DNA from: Xiphophorus maculatus
Taxonomy: Eukaryota > Chordata > Actinopteri > Cyprinodontiformes > Poeciliidae
Assembly: GCF_002775205.1 (NCBI RefSeq)
Contig: NC_036456.1
Coordinates: forward strand, 18,441,463 to 18,505,462
Direction of reading: 5' to 3'
DNA: 64,000 nucleotides
Part shown: piece by piece, positions 32,701 through 42,584 of the stretch
Layout: each line of letters begins with the position of its first letter
How positions within the stretch are numbered: the first letter of the stretch is position 1
Notes under the pieces: generated by a model
The model's input: only the letters and a program-made list of their open reading frames with translations
Database searches by the model: none
Told to the model about the DNA's origin: nothing
Made by a program: the position numbers and the translations under genes

Positions 32701-35700
32701 CTGACTGAAGGTGTCGACGTTTTCAGACCAGCAGAGGTAAAACTCCATCTGTCTCCTAAGCGTTTTCTCCTTCACTTTCTCCGTTAATTCGTCTGCTTCC
32801 CAGGTTTATTTTCCATCATGTAGGACGGATTAGTTTTGATCTGTTTGCTTCCTGCCGCCTCGCTCAGTGACTCTAAAAAGTCTCCTCCCTTCTTCTTCTC
32901 CTCAGCCTGCCCCGAAGATGAACTCTCGTTGGACCACAGAGGAGCAGCTGCTGGCCGTGCAGGGTGAGTAAGAGCCAGAGTGTCATCTTCCTCTCCCACA
33001 GAGTCTGCTGTCTGTCCTCGCAGCCAGACAACACATTCATATTCTCCACACAAGAGCCGTCTGTGCTGCTGCGGCTCACGGCTTCTCTCAGGTTTGGAGT
33101 TAGCCAGTCAGAAGTTTACATACACTAGTAGTGGGGATGAATCTCGTATCAGTATTTCACATTTAATGATTTATGATTGGGATGATGAGTGAAAAAACAA
33201 CTTTGCTGATATCTGCGTGCACTGATTTGTTTTATTGGGGATTTTCTCACATTTTTACAGGATTCAAATTATACTCATTGATAAACACATTTCCACTATC
33301 ACGATATATGCTTTTCACATCGGTCGTTACCAATAATTATTGATCAGATTTTTTTTTTAATTATCCAAAATACTGTCAAATTGGTGATGTAACCTATTAT
33401 TATTCACAGTTTTCACTTTGTGCCGTTTATCTTTAAGCAGTTATGAAGCACGGAGGTGAAACATGAAACTCCTGGGTTTGTATACATAAGTGAACGAACG
33501 CTAAGCAAACCGAAGGCCGCTCCAAAAGCAGGAAGTGGACTATAGAGTAGTGCATTCTGGGTAAATACAACCAAAACAAACACTCTAGTCTTGCGTTAGC
33601 GGGAGAAATGGCTCGTGGTCTTTTGCTATAAACAAAAGAGAAATCCTACAATCACTAAACTAACGCCACTTCATTTTTGTTGTCATTTAGTGAAGAAGGA
33701 AGTTGCTCTCATGTCTTCCTCAGAGGTTTTTGTGTCGTTTCCTTCAGTGTTTCTTGGTGCAGCGCCCCCACAGGCGGCAGAGGGAACAGGTTTTTCAATT
33801 AATTTGGTTGTTTAATTTAACAGTGAGAGTGAACCGCACCAGCTGAAAATATAACAAATGTTGCAACTGTGGTACCAAATCGAACCAAATTTATCAGACT
33901 ATGGGGAGTGAGAACATCCTAAGATTACTCCACTGTTCACTCTTCTCCGTCTTACTTTGCATATGGCCACATTTAAGCCTGTCTTAATGAACATTTTCTG
34001 TTTATTGACAACATAGTAGATAGACAGTAAACTTCTGACATGTTAACAGAGGAAACTCATGAAGCCTTCAGGTTCTGCATAAAGGTCAACAGGTGAGGCT
34101 CATACCCTCCCAGCAGCTGCAGACTTGCTGCCCTCCATTTCCCAACCACAGGAACGTCTGAAGCAGCTGTGCTCACATCGAGGTTAACTGTAGATCGAAA
34201 GGAAGCTCCTCCTTCATCCGTTAACCTGACGTCTCCTTTTCAGCCATCCGTCGCTACGGTAAAGACTTCACAGCCATCGCCGAGGTGATCGGCACCAAGA
34301 CGCCTCCTCAGGTGAGCTCGTTCTTCGTCAGCTACCGGCGACGCTTCAACCTGGACGAGGTGCTGAGGGAGTGGGCCGCCGAGCAGGTGGCCACCAGCCG
34401 GGACCAGAAAGACGCTCGCAGGAGCAGCGAGGAGCTGGCGGCCGACGGAGGAGGCGGCGAGGAGGAGGAGGTGAGGCTGTGGGCTTTATCACAGCTGGTC
34501 AGGATGAACGGGCAAGCTCTGGTAAAACAGAACATCTGTTTGGTTATGAAAGACTTCACTAATGGAAAACATTTCTACTTAGTCATATGATTTTTAATCA
34601 CCAGTTTGAGCAAGTTTAAATCTCTAAGAACTATAAAAACAGCAAAACACTTGATTTCCACTTAATGGATAAACTGAAAATTGAACTGTGGTGATAAACG
34701 TTTTACAGTAAAATGAAATGATTTCTTAAAAACAGCCCAGAATTTAAGAACGGTTTGTATATGAATATCTATAGATACAATAAAATCCTGCAGGTTTACT
34801 ATGGATTGATGACCGGTTTTCTTTTTGAACGACGTGCAACATGCCTCAAGATGTTTCGTTTTAAGCTGGATGTTTTATCTCAGGGGGAAGCTGATCAGAG
34901 TTGATGAGCAGGTTGGATGCAATTCAAAACAAAACAAAATCTGTTGGAGGCTGCAACAGACTTGGACATATACTAGCGTATGAAGCCAACAGTCGGGCAC
35001 AATTGATGTGCACCCCCTCACTGCCAGTTCAGTGCGTCAACTATAAACCTAGCTTAATCCGTTTTTACCGTCACAAACAAATGAAGCTCAGCCTGGTGGC
35101 CCACCAGGCTTATAAAACACTGAGGTAAACCTTGAGCTAATGTGAGCTTCTGCGCTTCCTCTGGCATCGTCATCAATAGTTAGAGCAGAGGAAACCCACT
35201 CCACCCTGTCCAAATCAAACATTAGTAAAGCTGAGTAATGCTGTTAATCGGTGTTCGTTAGTCCATCTCCTGACTCGCCACCAGGGGGCGTGTGTCAGCG
35301 TGAGATGAGAACAGTGGCTGTGTGAAGAGAAGCCGTCATTATAAACCACCAGGAAATTCAACTGCAGTATTCACTGGTCAACCAAAGAGGGCAGCACAGA
35401 GACGGTTTTAGGCAGAATATTGCAGCATGAAACAAATTTACATGAAAATGTCACAATTTGCACAGAAAAATAAAGGCAGAACCCTAAATAACCTGTTTGG
35501 ACCTGAGTGTTAGTTTAACTTTTGGGGATTGGGAAACTTTTGTAAAAATCTTTACAAACAGAAAACAAACAGTTTGTGTTTTTCTCATGGATGAAAGGTA
35601 AAAGTTCCAGAGATGAAGCTTTTCCACCTGAACCACCTTCTTCTTCTTCTCTCCTCTTCAGGTGAAGATGGAGGACTCCCCTGCAGACCCCTGCAGCTCC

Positions 35701-35994
35701 TCCTCTCCTCCCTCTGTCACCCCCTCCTCTCTCTCCCAACCCCCACCTCTGCTGCGCCCGGCCCCGCCCTCCGCCCCCCCGAGCCTCCTCCGCCAGCCGC
35801 CGCCTCTCCAGACGCGGCCGCTCCAGAACCGAGCGCCGCACAATCACCCCCCTCCTCCGCTCATCCGGCCCGCCGTCACCTCCTCCTCTTCCTCCTCCAG
35901 TCTCAGGGGTTCTCCGCCCAGCTCCTCGCCTGCTGGATGCCAGATGCCTCCGTCGCTGGTCGGCCTCAAAGTGGAGCAGCCCAACTCACACTGA
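26648..35994 (+). CDS. rcor2: rcor2, REST corepressor 2, complete coding region
   Basis: Nuclear scaffold that binds LSD1 (KDM1A) and HDAC1/2 and helps LSD1 act on nucleosomes. Twelve coding exons: 26648-26771, 28158-28214, 29104-29184, 29303-29355, 29445-29606, 31010-31134, 31435-31501, 31594-31836, 32659-32736, 32906-32963, 34244-34470, 35662-35994. They sum to 1608 bp, 535 residues; human RCOR2 has 523. The ELM2 domain covers about 42-128, SANT1 about 131-182, a linker with coiled coil about 275-320, SANT2 about 337-390, and a Pro/Ser-rich tail 426-535. RCOR2 rather than RCOR1/3 is indicated by the start MPSVME and by tail phrases [11 protein letters not shown] and LLRQPPPLQ, shared with the human protein. 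All introns are GT-AG and in phase. The gene is divergent from naa40 and convergent with mark2. Confidence 0.96.
27264..28003. mobile_element. DNA transposon remnant with terminal inverted repeats
   Basis: The left end TAGGGCTGGGCGATG and right end CATCGCTCGGCCCTA are imperfect inverted repeats of each other. Internal parts include AATAAAGTCGTATTACAAG-type simple repeat and a block shared with 405-470. It has no coding capacity and lies in rcor2 intron 2. Confidence 0.75.
28158..28214 (+). CDS. rcor2: rcor2 exon 3 (start of ELM2)
   Basis: Encodes [18 protein letters not shown]. Acceptor AATACACAG, donor GTAAGCCG. Confidence 0.94.
29104..29184 (+). CDS. rcor2: rcor2 exon 4 (ELM2)
   Basis: Encodes [20 protein letters not shown] and QLSDNM. 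Acceptor GACCATCAG, donor GTAAGCTC. Confidence 0.94.
29303..29355 (+). CDS. rcor2: rcor2 exon 5 (ELM2)
   Basis: Encodes [18 protein letters not shown] with its first base completing the Leu codon. Acceptor TTAATTGCAG, donor GTATGATG. Confidence 0.95.
29445..29606 (+). CDS. rcor2: rcor2 exon 6 (end of ELM2, start of SANT1)
   Basis: Residues 106-159: [20 protein letters not shown], then [20 protein letters not shown] and RIQQM. Acceptor CCAATCAG, donor GTGCGAAA, a weak donor lacking the usual A at +3; reading through ends at a stop at 29643-29645. Confidence 0.95.
29645..30430. repeat. Two dispersed repeat fragments in rcor2 intron 6
   Basis: 29645-29770 carries TTGTTGGGATTTTATGTGAA, the family seen at 20040-20470. 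From about 29777 a second family begins, GAGGCGGTATTATGTATTTT, with ACTCCGCCTTCAACACATAA further in. Confidence 0.5.
30446..30916. mobile_element. Nested pair of non-autonomous elements
   Basis: The outer element begins AAGGGATGCATGAAATATTA and ends ATATTGGTGCATCCCTAA, giving inverted ends (GGGATGCA). Inside, about 30505-30832 is a copy of the element at 12702-13138 (GTGGAAGATATTTTAAATAT, CATTAATTGATTTATTGC). Confidence 0.7.
31010..31134 (+). CDS. rcor2: rcor2 exon 7 (end of SANT1, linker)
   Basis: Encodes [20 protein letters not shown] followed by [20 protein letters not shown], part of the LSD1-binding linker. Acceptor TTCTGTAG, donor GTGACAAC. Confidence 0.95.
31435..31501 (+). CDS. rcor2: rcor2 exon 8 (acidic linker)
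   Basis: Encodes [20 protein letters not shown]. Acceptor TTCATGCAG after a long T/C tract, donor GTGAGCGC. Confidence 0.93.
31594..31836 (+). CDS. rcor2: rcor2 exon 9 (linker, coiled coil)
   Basis: Residues 224-304, including [19 protein letters not shown] and [12 protein letters not shown], the start of the coiled coil that packs on the LSD1 tower domain. Acceptor GCTCTCAG, donor GTGGGTTC. Confidence 0.95.
31837..32658 (+). other. rcor2 intron 9 with a duplicated segment
   Basis: The phrase AGCAAAGGTCTAAAAGTCAACTATTG.. (within 31985-32050) recurs at about 32285-32350 with flanking CTTATAACCTGATCTTATC, indicating an approximately 300-bp partial tandem duplication. Nothing else is identified. 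Confidence 0.6.
32659..32736 (+). CDS. rcor2: rcor2 exon 10 (coiled coil)
   Basis: Encodes [20 protein letters not shown] and VFRPAE. Acceptor TTTCTCAG, donor GTAAAACT. Confidence 0.95.
32906..32963 (+). CDS. rcor2: rcor2 exon 11 (start of SANT2)
   Basis: Encodes [19 protein letters not shown]. Acceptor CTCCTCAG, donor GTGAGTAA. Confidence 0.95.
33475..33795. repeat. Dispersed repeat, shared with 47910-48965
   Basis: TGCATTCTGGGTAAATACAA, AAATGGCTC, GAGAAATCCTACAA and TCAGAGGTTTTTGTGTCGTT recur in order in the copy near 48700-48890. It lies in rcor2 intron 11. Confidence 0.7.
34244..34470 (+). CDS. rcor2: rcor2 exon 12 (SANT2)
   Basis: Residues 350-425: [17 protein letters not shown], then [19 protein letters not shown] and an acidic end GGGEEEE. 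Acceptor CTTTTCAG, donor GTGAGGCT. A donor-like CAG/GTGAGC lies inside the exon at 34311/34312, in the same phase as the real exon end. Confidence 0.95.
35278..35291 (+). promoter_or_regulatory. CTCF-like motif
   Basis: CCACCAGGGGGCGT is one base away from the canonical CTCF core; it lies in the last rcor2 intron. Confidence 0.5.
35662..35994 (+). CDS. rcor2: rcor2 exon 13, proline-rich tail and stop
   Basis: Encodes [52 protein letters not shown] and ends VEQPNSH; stop TGA at 35992-35994. Acceptor CTCCTCTTCAG. Confidence 0.95.
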   Translation: MKMEDSPADPCSSSSPPSVTPSSLSQPPPLLRPAPPSAPPSLLRQPPPLQTRPLQNRAPHNHPPPPLIRPAVTSSSSSSSLRGSPPSSSPAGCQMPPSLVGLKVEQPNSH

Positions 35995-36221
35995 TACTAG
36001 CTTCTTCGTCACATGATGGCGCTCAGGTGAACAGCTACCTCCAAACCGCGGCTACACCGACCGGCAGGTAGAAACACGAAACCCACCAAACCGGAAGAGA
36101 AACACGAACATCTGGAAAACAGGAGGAGTCTCCCACATCTGAGCCAAATCTGCGTTTTAAGACGGGTCATGTGAAGAAATCGCTTTTATTTCTGAGCTTT
36201 ACTTTAAATTTTTAGACCCTT

Positions 36222-36780
36222 AGAGCTGCAGTGTGTAACTTTTATTAAAAAAATGTTTTTTACATATTTATTGAAACTGTCACCATGTTGTGACCGTTTA
36301 AGAGGCAGATAATCTGTGAAAAAATCGATCTCCTCCCGGTGCTACTATTGCAGTCTGAAATGCAACGCTCCCAACCAAAAATAACCAATCAGTCAGGAGG
36401 CGGGTCTTAGCGCTGTCAGTCAACATCCTGAACTCACTGCTAAACGTTCTAATCACAGAAAAAACAGGAAAACCGACATAGGTGGCCATGTTAACTTGCC
36501 TTAGCTTTCATGACAGGCTATGCTAACTTCTGCATAGCAGAGAGCAAGGGGAGAAAGTGAGGGTAGGATAAGTAGTGCCAAACATAAGGCGATTGACAGC
36601 GCTAAGACCCGCCTCCTGGCTCTGATTGGTTGTTTCTAGTTGGCACTGGGAGAAGATTAGGGTTTTTGGGAGGATTTTTTTCCCCACAGATTATCTGTCC
36701 TACTATACTGATATGACATAATGATAGTTTCAACAAATATGTAAAATATATTCTATAAAAGTTACATATTGCAGATTTAA
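36222..36780. mobile_element. Foldback element, copy 1
   Basis: The left end GAGCTGCAGTGTGTAACTTT is inverted at the right end AAAGTTACATATTGCAGATT. Inner parts are also inverted: CAATCAGTCAGGAGGCGGGT with TTAGCGCTGTCAGTCAA on the left, TTGACAGCGCTAAGACCCGC and TCCTGGCTCTGATTGG on the right. The arms are about 200 bp. Confidence 0.85.
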
Positions 36781-37350
36781 AGACGAGGAAAAAACGGTAC
36801 ACAAGCGTAGAGAAGCTGAGTCTGTTGTTGTGGATTTAGGTAGTTGAATCTGTTGCTTCCAGTTTAAGTTAAAAAGACATAAGAGCTGCAGCTCTTCAGT
36901 ATAACTGGAGCCATATTTAAGGTTGAGTCCTAGATAGACTGTTAGTGACTGTAAGTAGCATAGATTGTGCATACTGATGATGACTGAGCACAAAGGAGGC
37001 AATGAGACGACGAGAACTTTAATCTGCTTACCTCTGGCACCTCAGAGTCCCAATTAATCCATTAAAGTCACATTTTCCATCACCAGATTACATAAAAGTA
37101 TCACTTTGAGGACAAAATAAAAACTAAAAATCATATTTGGCTGGTTGGAACCAGAGAAGGTTTGATCTGCTACTCTTCAGTGTGGAGGTTGCTACCGTCG
37201 GAAGACGAGTCAGTGAGGCGTTTAAAATGAAGAGACGGACACTAGACTTCAACACAGTGAGGGTTCGTTCAGGCGGGAAGAGAGAGCGAGACGTCCAGCG
37301 GAGAACATGAAGGCAGAGGAGAGTGAAGAAAAGTTTCTAAAGGAAGGTTT

Positions 37351-37980
37351 TGAAGCTGCACTTTTATAAACAATGGGTTTTTCACATGTTGTTTAAAACT
37401 GTCACTTTTAACAACATGATAGAATATTGTCACCTTGCTAAAATAATGACCCAACTTTTTACAAAAATTTGTTGGCAAAAAATGACTTTGGTAATTATTT
37501 TAGGAAGGTGACACATGAGACAGATGATCTTTAAAGAAATAATTGAGCTCCCTGTGGTTCTACTGCCATCTGTAGGAAGACGCCATGCCCAGTCAAAAAC
37601 AACCAATCAGAGCCAGAAGGGTCTTAGTGCTGTCAATCATACGTATGTATATGCTGCTCAAACCCTCCACCTTTCTATATTACATCTAGTTCTAAATGCT
37701 AAAGCTAGTTAGCATGGCTACCAAATCCAAAATTACTTTTATCGATTTAAACAGCAGTAGCAGCCCATATACAAGGTTGATTGACAGCGCTAAGACCCTC
37801 CTCCTGGTTCTGATTGGTTGTTTCTGACCTGGAGAGGTGGATTTGTGCAGATTACAATGGAGGGGCTCCAATCTTTTTTTTTTTCAAGATGATCTGTCTC
37901 ATATTTTACTGTAATGACGGTGACAGTTTTAACCAATATGTAAAAATCATATTGTTTCTAAAAGTTACTTACTGCAGCTT
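37351..37980. mobile_element. Foldback element, copy 2
   Basis: Same family as 36222-36780: GAAGCTGCACTTTTATAAAC at the left, AAAAGTTACTTACTGCAGCT at the right, and internal AACAACCAATCAGAGCCAG against CTGGTTCTGATTGGTTGTTT. Confidence 0.82.
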
Positions 37981-38390
37981 TACTCTTGCAGAAATCTAAT
38001 CACTAAGTTCTGATTGGTGCATCAGGATGACTTCCTGTACATTTGATCCAATCAGGAAAGAGAATGCGTCCTGCTGGAGGAACTTCCTGCTGAAATCCCA
38101 ACCACTCGATAACTTAAAGCAGTCCATCATGAGGAAACGCTGCAGTTTTTGTTTGTTTACATCAATATCATCTTTAATGCTTCTTCTCTTTCATTTGGAC
38201 ACGATTCCCAACTGGAAACAGAAACAGTCCCATCACTTGGTTTGGATTCAAACAAGGACTGCCTTTTCATTTGTTTTGGTTCTTGCTTGTTTGTACCTTA
38301 CGTGAGAAGTTGTTTACACTGTGGAGATAAAAAAAAACCCACATTTTCTGTTCATGTTAGAATAAAAACCAAAATGATCAAACATTTTTA

Positions 38391-40019
38391 ACTCCTGTCG
38401 TGTTTTAAAGAGGAGATTGATCCTGGATGCAAAGGAAGGCTAGACAGAACGGAGGTAGGTAGCATTCAAGAATAATAGTTTTTGTCAATTTATTCAGATC
38501 TGGAAAATTTAATTTAATCCTGGACTGCATTCAAATATCCTTTTGTCACTTTTCCTAGCCTGTGCAAATCAAATCAAAGATTTAATCTTTTCTGTGAATC
38601 AGAGAAATTCAGCATCCGGTTGTTGACAATGTGACTCGTGTTGTGAAGAAAGTGTTTCTATAGCAGGTTTGGGAATTAAAACAAATTTAATGTCAAAAAG
38701 AGAGGTTTTTTTTAAATTGTCAAATTCCACAGTTGTGTTAATCGAAACGCAGCTATTAGGACAAAAGAACCAGAAAATATCGTGATGAAATTTTAAGTCC
38801 ATGTCGCCCAGAGTACAGCTTGTATAATACATGTTGCCCACCCGCCTAAAAAAAACAAACTGACCGCACAATGTCCAAATTTGTTCCCAGTTCACATTTT
38901 TCTCTCTGCGGTTTCAGCCCCAGTTTTGAAGTTACTTGCACTCTCTCATACTGGTCACTAGATGGCGCCACATGGCTAAGAACTCACAAGTTGGTCACAA
39001 TTTGGACCTTTTCACTGCCAGAGGTTTAGACAATGTCTCATCTTCACGAAAAGCTATAATAAAATATTTACGCCTCATGCCCAGCATAAAGAAATTCATT
39101 AACAAAATATATGACATTTGTTCATCTGGAAAGGGTTTAAAAAATTTTTTTGTTCAGGCAAACCGAAGTGAGAGCCAATATCCAAATGGAGAAAATGTCA
39201 GAGTGGTAAAGCTTCCCAGGAGCGGCCGGCTTGCAGCAGCTCAGCAGGTTTCACTTGCTGCTGTAAAGGTCAATGTTCGTGATTCAATAAGGGGACACAA
39301 ATAACCTCAGAGGGAGAGATTGAAGGTCCAAACTTGTGAATCAGCAATGCTCAAAGTATAAAAATAATTTTTATTGCAAAAATGACACGTTGCATATTAT
39401 TGGGAAGTTGAGTGGAAGAAAGAACTGCAATAGAAACGCAACAGGGATTTATTTCTGTTCACAAATCCAAGTTAGCTTGTGAATCTATCAGTTTTTTGTT
39501 TCACTCAACTGTCCATCAATACGCCTGTATGCTATATGGGTGTAAGTTTAATAAATAGAAATCAACCAATTGTGATAAATTTTAAAAGTAATTGGCGACT
39601 AATTTAGTAATCGATTATATTCAAGTATAGAAACTCAAAAAGTTCAGTGGAAGAAAAAACTGAAAGGATGTATAAAACAGATGTTAATTTCTGTTCACCT
39701 TGATGTATGAAAAATTCACAATAAAATTTTTTAATATATAAAAATTGTAATTCCTTGTGTTGCACTTTTTCCTTCCACTCAACTTTACATCAGTATGCTT
39801 GGATACTGCTGCAGCGTAGCCACAAGACGTTTGAAGTAATTCTCATGAAATTTTAATTTTTATACATTGTAAACAGTAGTTAGTAGCTTTACTTTTCCAT
39901 ATTGAATTTTTTACATTTACATTTCTTTGTCGATCTGAAACATTTTAAGTTTTAGTTTAACACTTTCTGCTACGTTACCTGAGACGATCCTCTCGTTCGC
40001 CACCTGGGGAGGCAAAGCG
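38391..40019. other. rcor2-mark2 tail-to-tail interval
   Basis: No gene is supported. Two related blocks occur (39400-39545 and 39630-39815), each with AGTGGAAGAAA.. near the start and TTCCACTCAACT or CACTCAACTGTCCATCA near the end. A CTCF-like motif lies at 38955. The 122-residue frame at 38936-39304 has no recognisable family. Confidence 0.5.
38955..38968 (+). promoter_or_regulatory. CTCF-like motif
   Basis: TCACTAGATGGCGC matches the core except for the first base; it lies between the ends of rcor2 and mark2. Confidence 0.4.
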
Positions 40020-40485
40020 GCGGCAGCAGAGCGGAGTCAGGCCGTCATTATATCATTGTTTTATTACTATCATTGTAATTTTTCATTATGTCGTCTGCAC
40101 AAAAAAAACAAAAACAAATACATTTTCTTAAGGAGCTGATCGTCCCTCCCCAGAGGAAAAGAAAAGAACAAAAAGTAATCCCACCACTACAGTTACACTT
40201 TCCTCAAAACACATTTAAAATCAATGTAAATTACAGCAATGTAAAACGAAAATAATGCAAAATAAAAATCAACCCTGAAAGAGATAATATAACAGCAACT
40301 GGCTGAATAATAATAATAATAATTAGAATCCAACACCCAGCACCTTAATACAATGATTTTAGAGAAACTGACGTATTAAAAGCTGAAAGGAAAAGTGTTG
40401 AGTTACTAACTGAGGCTTCCTCACTGATCCGAGTTTATTTCTGAAGCTAAAGCGTCAAACGCAAACCAGAGTCCGCTTGGGTGGC

Positions 40486-40509
40486 CTTCTTCTTCTTCTT
40501 CTTCTTCTT
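40486..40509. repeat. (TTC)n microsatellite
   Basis: Eight TTC units on the plus strand. Confidence 0.93.
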
Positions 40510-41224
40510 TTTAGTTTTTTATTCTTTTTCCGAGAAAGTAAACTTTCTCTATCTGCTTCAAGCCATTCTGGACCAACAAAACGCCTTCTTGAACAGAGTA
40601 AAAATAATACAAATAAAAAATAAACCAGCAGTAGTCATCATCACCACCACCACCACCATCGTTATTAAATAGGTCAATAATCCAGGGAGGGTCGGTGTTA
40701 ATCTGTGTTAAAGGTGCAGTACACCCGAAAACAAAAAGGCAGCAATGATATGATCCAAATTTTCCCCCCTGCCCGCACAAATCTGTACAAATCCCCAATA
40801 ATTTCAACGACACAAAAATATATTATCAAATCAAAAAAAAAAGAAAAAAGTAGAGGAAAATAATTCACCATTCGTCGTCAACCATCTTTTTTTTTTTCTC
40901 GTTGTTTCCAGTGATCTTCTATAACACTCGTCCTCCAAAAGTAGAAATAAAAACAAACGACTTCCTGTGAGTTTGCTCTTTGGGACGCTCGACAAGCAGG
41001 AGGAAGAGGAAGAGGCCGACATTCTGGAGATGAAGGCGCGAACACAACCAACCAATCAGAGGTGAGCGGGGATTCCAGGGGCACAAATAAATCGCTTGAG
41101 GACGAGGAAATGAAAAAAAACCCCCCCGATTTAAATTCTTCTACGAAAGGCAACGTAAAATCCTCCCCATCTTGTTCCAGTGCACAACTCTTACAACGAC
41201 GGATTATTAGAGCCATGCTGAGAA

Positions 41225-41700
41225 AAAAAATTAAATTCCAAAAATAAAGTCGAAATATTATGAAAATAAAGTCGTAATATATTGAGAATGAAGCTGAAAT
41301 ATCACAAGAAAAGTTGTAATACAATAAAATAAAGTTTTATTACGAGAATAAATTCATAATATTACAAAAATAAAGTTGTAGTAATATGTGAACTCTTGAG
41401 AATAAAGTTGTAATATTACGACAAAGTCATAATATTACAGAAATAGTCGAACACGATTATTTTGTGATACAACTTTATTCTCATAATACTACGACTTCTT
41501 GTACGAATTCTCATAATGACTATTTTCGTAATACTACGGTTTTATTCTCGTAATACAACTTTTGGTACAAATTCTCATAACTGTTTTTCCTTAATGCTAC
41601 GACTTAATCTTGTAATATTATGACTTTTTGTACGAGTTCTCATAATATGGCTACTTTCGTAATACTACGACTTTGTTCTTGTAATTTTACTTTTGTTTTC
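41225..41700. repeat. Large AATAAAGT inverted repeat
   Basis: 41235-41440 has units such as AATAAAGTCGTAATAT on the plus strand; 41460-41690 has the inverse, such as TACGACTTTATTCTCGTAAT-like units. The whole can fold into an imperfect hairpin with arms of about 200 nt. Confidence 0.85.
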
Positions 41701-42206
41701 TTAGCATAACATAACACCCTGTCATTTATTATAAAAAAAGAAGAAAACAAACGTAAAGATGGCGGCAGCAGAGAAACCAAAACGGAGTGAGAAAGGTGAG
41801 AGTTCGGATGTGTTTGTGCCGAAGGCGGGGAGAAAACGAAGGCGGCAGGACGGGGACAGGGTCCGTTCGCTTGTCGGGACGAGTCGGAGCAGAACCCGAA
41901 CCGAACTCACCAGCAAAATAAGGCTCAAAAGATCGCTTTCCCCACCAGAACCGCCCGACAGCAGAACCGTGCAGAAACCGAATAAATACAAGGAGGAAAA
42001 ACTGGAGTGGTCCGAGTGATCAAAGTGCCTCCTAACGAAAAAACAGAGAAGAATCAGACATGCAGAAGAGTGGAACGTCTCAGCAGAAGATGGCGGCCAT
42101 CTTCTCCGTCTGCAGGTCTCAGAACCGGCAGCCCTATGCTTCAGACTGTAGTCTAGACAACAATCGTGTTTTTAAAGTGATCCCGCCCCCCGCCGCTGGC
42201 ATCAGC

Positions 42207-42234
42207 CCGCCGCCGCCGCCGCCGCCGCCGCCGC
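42207..42234 (-). repeat. (CGG)n run after the mark2 stop codon
   Basis: The sense strand reads TGA, G, then about nine CGG units. It starts one base after the stop codon. Confidence 0.9.
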
Positions 42235-42584
42235 TCACAGTTTCAGCTCGTTGGCGATCTTTGAAGCAATGTTCTTGAAGGCCATGGACGTTCCCGAGAT
42301 CCGCTTGAAGCGCACGCCGTTGAGGGAGAGCCGCGGCAGCTTGCACACCTCCATCTCCCACTGGACGAAGTCGTCGTGCGCCGGGTTGCCCGACATGCAC
42401 AGCAGCATGTAGCGCTCGCGCAGCTCGTACTCGCAGCTGTTGGAGTCGAGCACCTTGCGGATCTCGCGCATCATCTCCGTGGGCTCCATGGACGACGTGG
42501 TCTTCATGGACCAGGTGAAGCGCAGCGAGCGCGGCTTGGCAGCGTCCTTCTGGCTGGCGTTGGCCGGAGGCGTGCCGGTGCCAC
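42235..42584 (-). CDS. mark2: mark2 last coding exon, KA1 domain
   Basis: Encodes [20 protein letters not shown] and the whole KA1 domain, including [20 protein letters not shown] and [14 protein letters not shown] before the TGA at 42237-42235. KA1 binds acidic phospholipids and restrains the kinase domain. Acceptor GTCCGCCTGCAG. Confidence 0.97.

Larger units (their letters stand above)
35995..38390 (+). other. rcor2 3' UTR (probable)
   Basis: From the stop codon to a candidate poly(A) signal AATAAA at 38361-38366, followed by a GT-rich stretch (CCTGTCGTGTTTT). An earlier AATAAA near 37115 is an alternative. The interval contains two foldback elements (36222-36780, 37351-37980). Confidence 0.45.
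40020..42234 (-). other. mark2 3' UTR (probable)
   Basis: Downstream of the mark2 stop. Candidate minus-strand AATAAA signals occur at 40060-40065 and elsewhere, so the end is uncertain. Contents: a CGG run directly after the stop (about 42207-42234), a GC-richer block 41755-42235, an AATAAAGT inverted repeat (41225-41700) and a TTC microsatellite (40486-40509). Confidence 0.4.

Noticed and set aside
35613-36071. 152-residue frame overlapping the rcor2 tail exon
   Set aside because: Out-of-frame shadow of the Pro/Ser-rich exon, open because of composition.
38936-39304. 122-residue plus-strand ORF downstream of rcor2
   Set aside because: No recognisable family, no promoter or splice evidence; mixed repeat sequence. 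Kept only as an unsupported frame.
41062-41247. 61-residue plus-strand ORF
   Set aside because: Runs into the AATAAAGT repeat and has no coding features.
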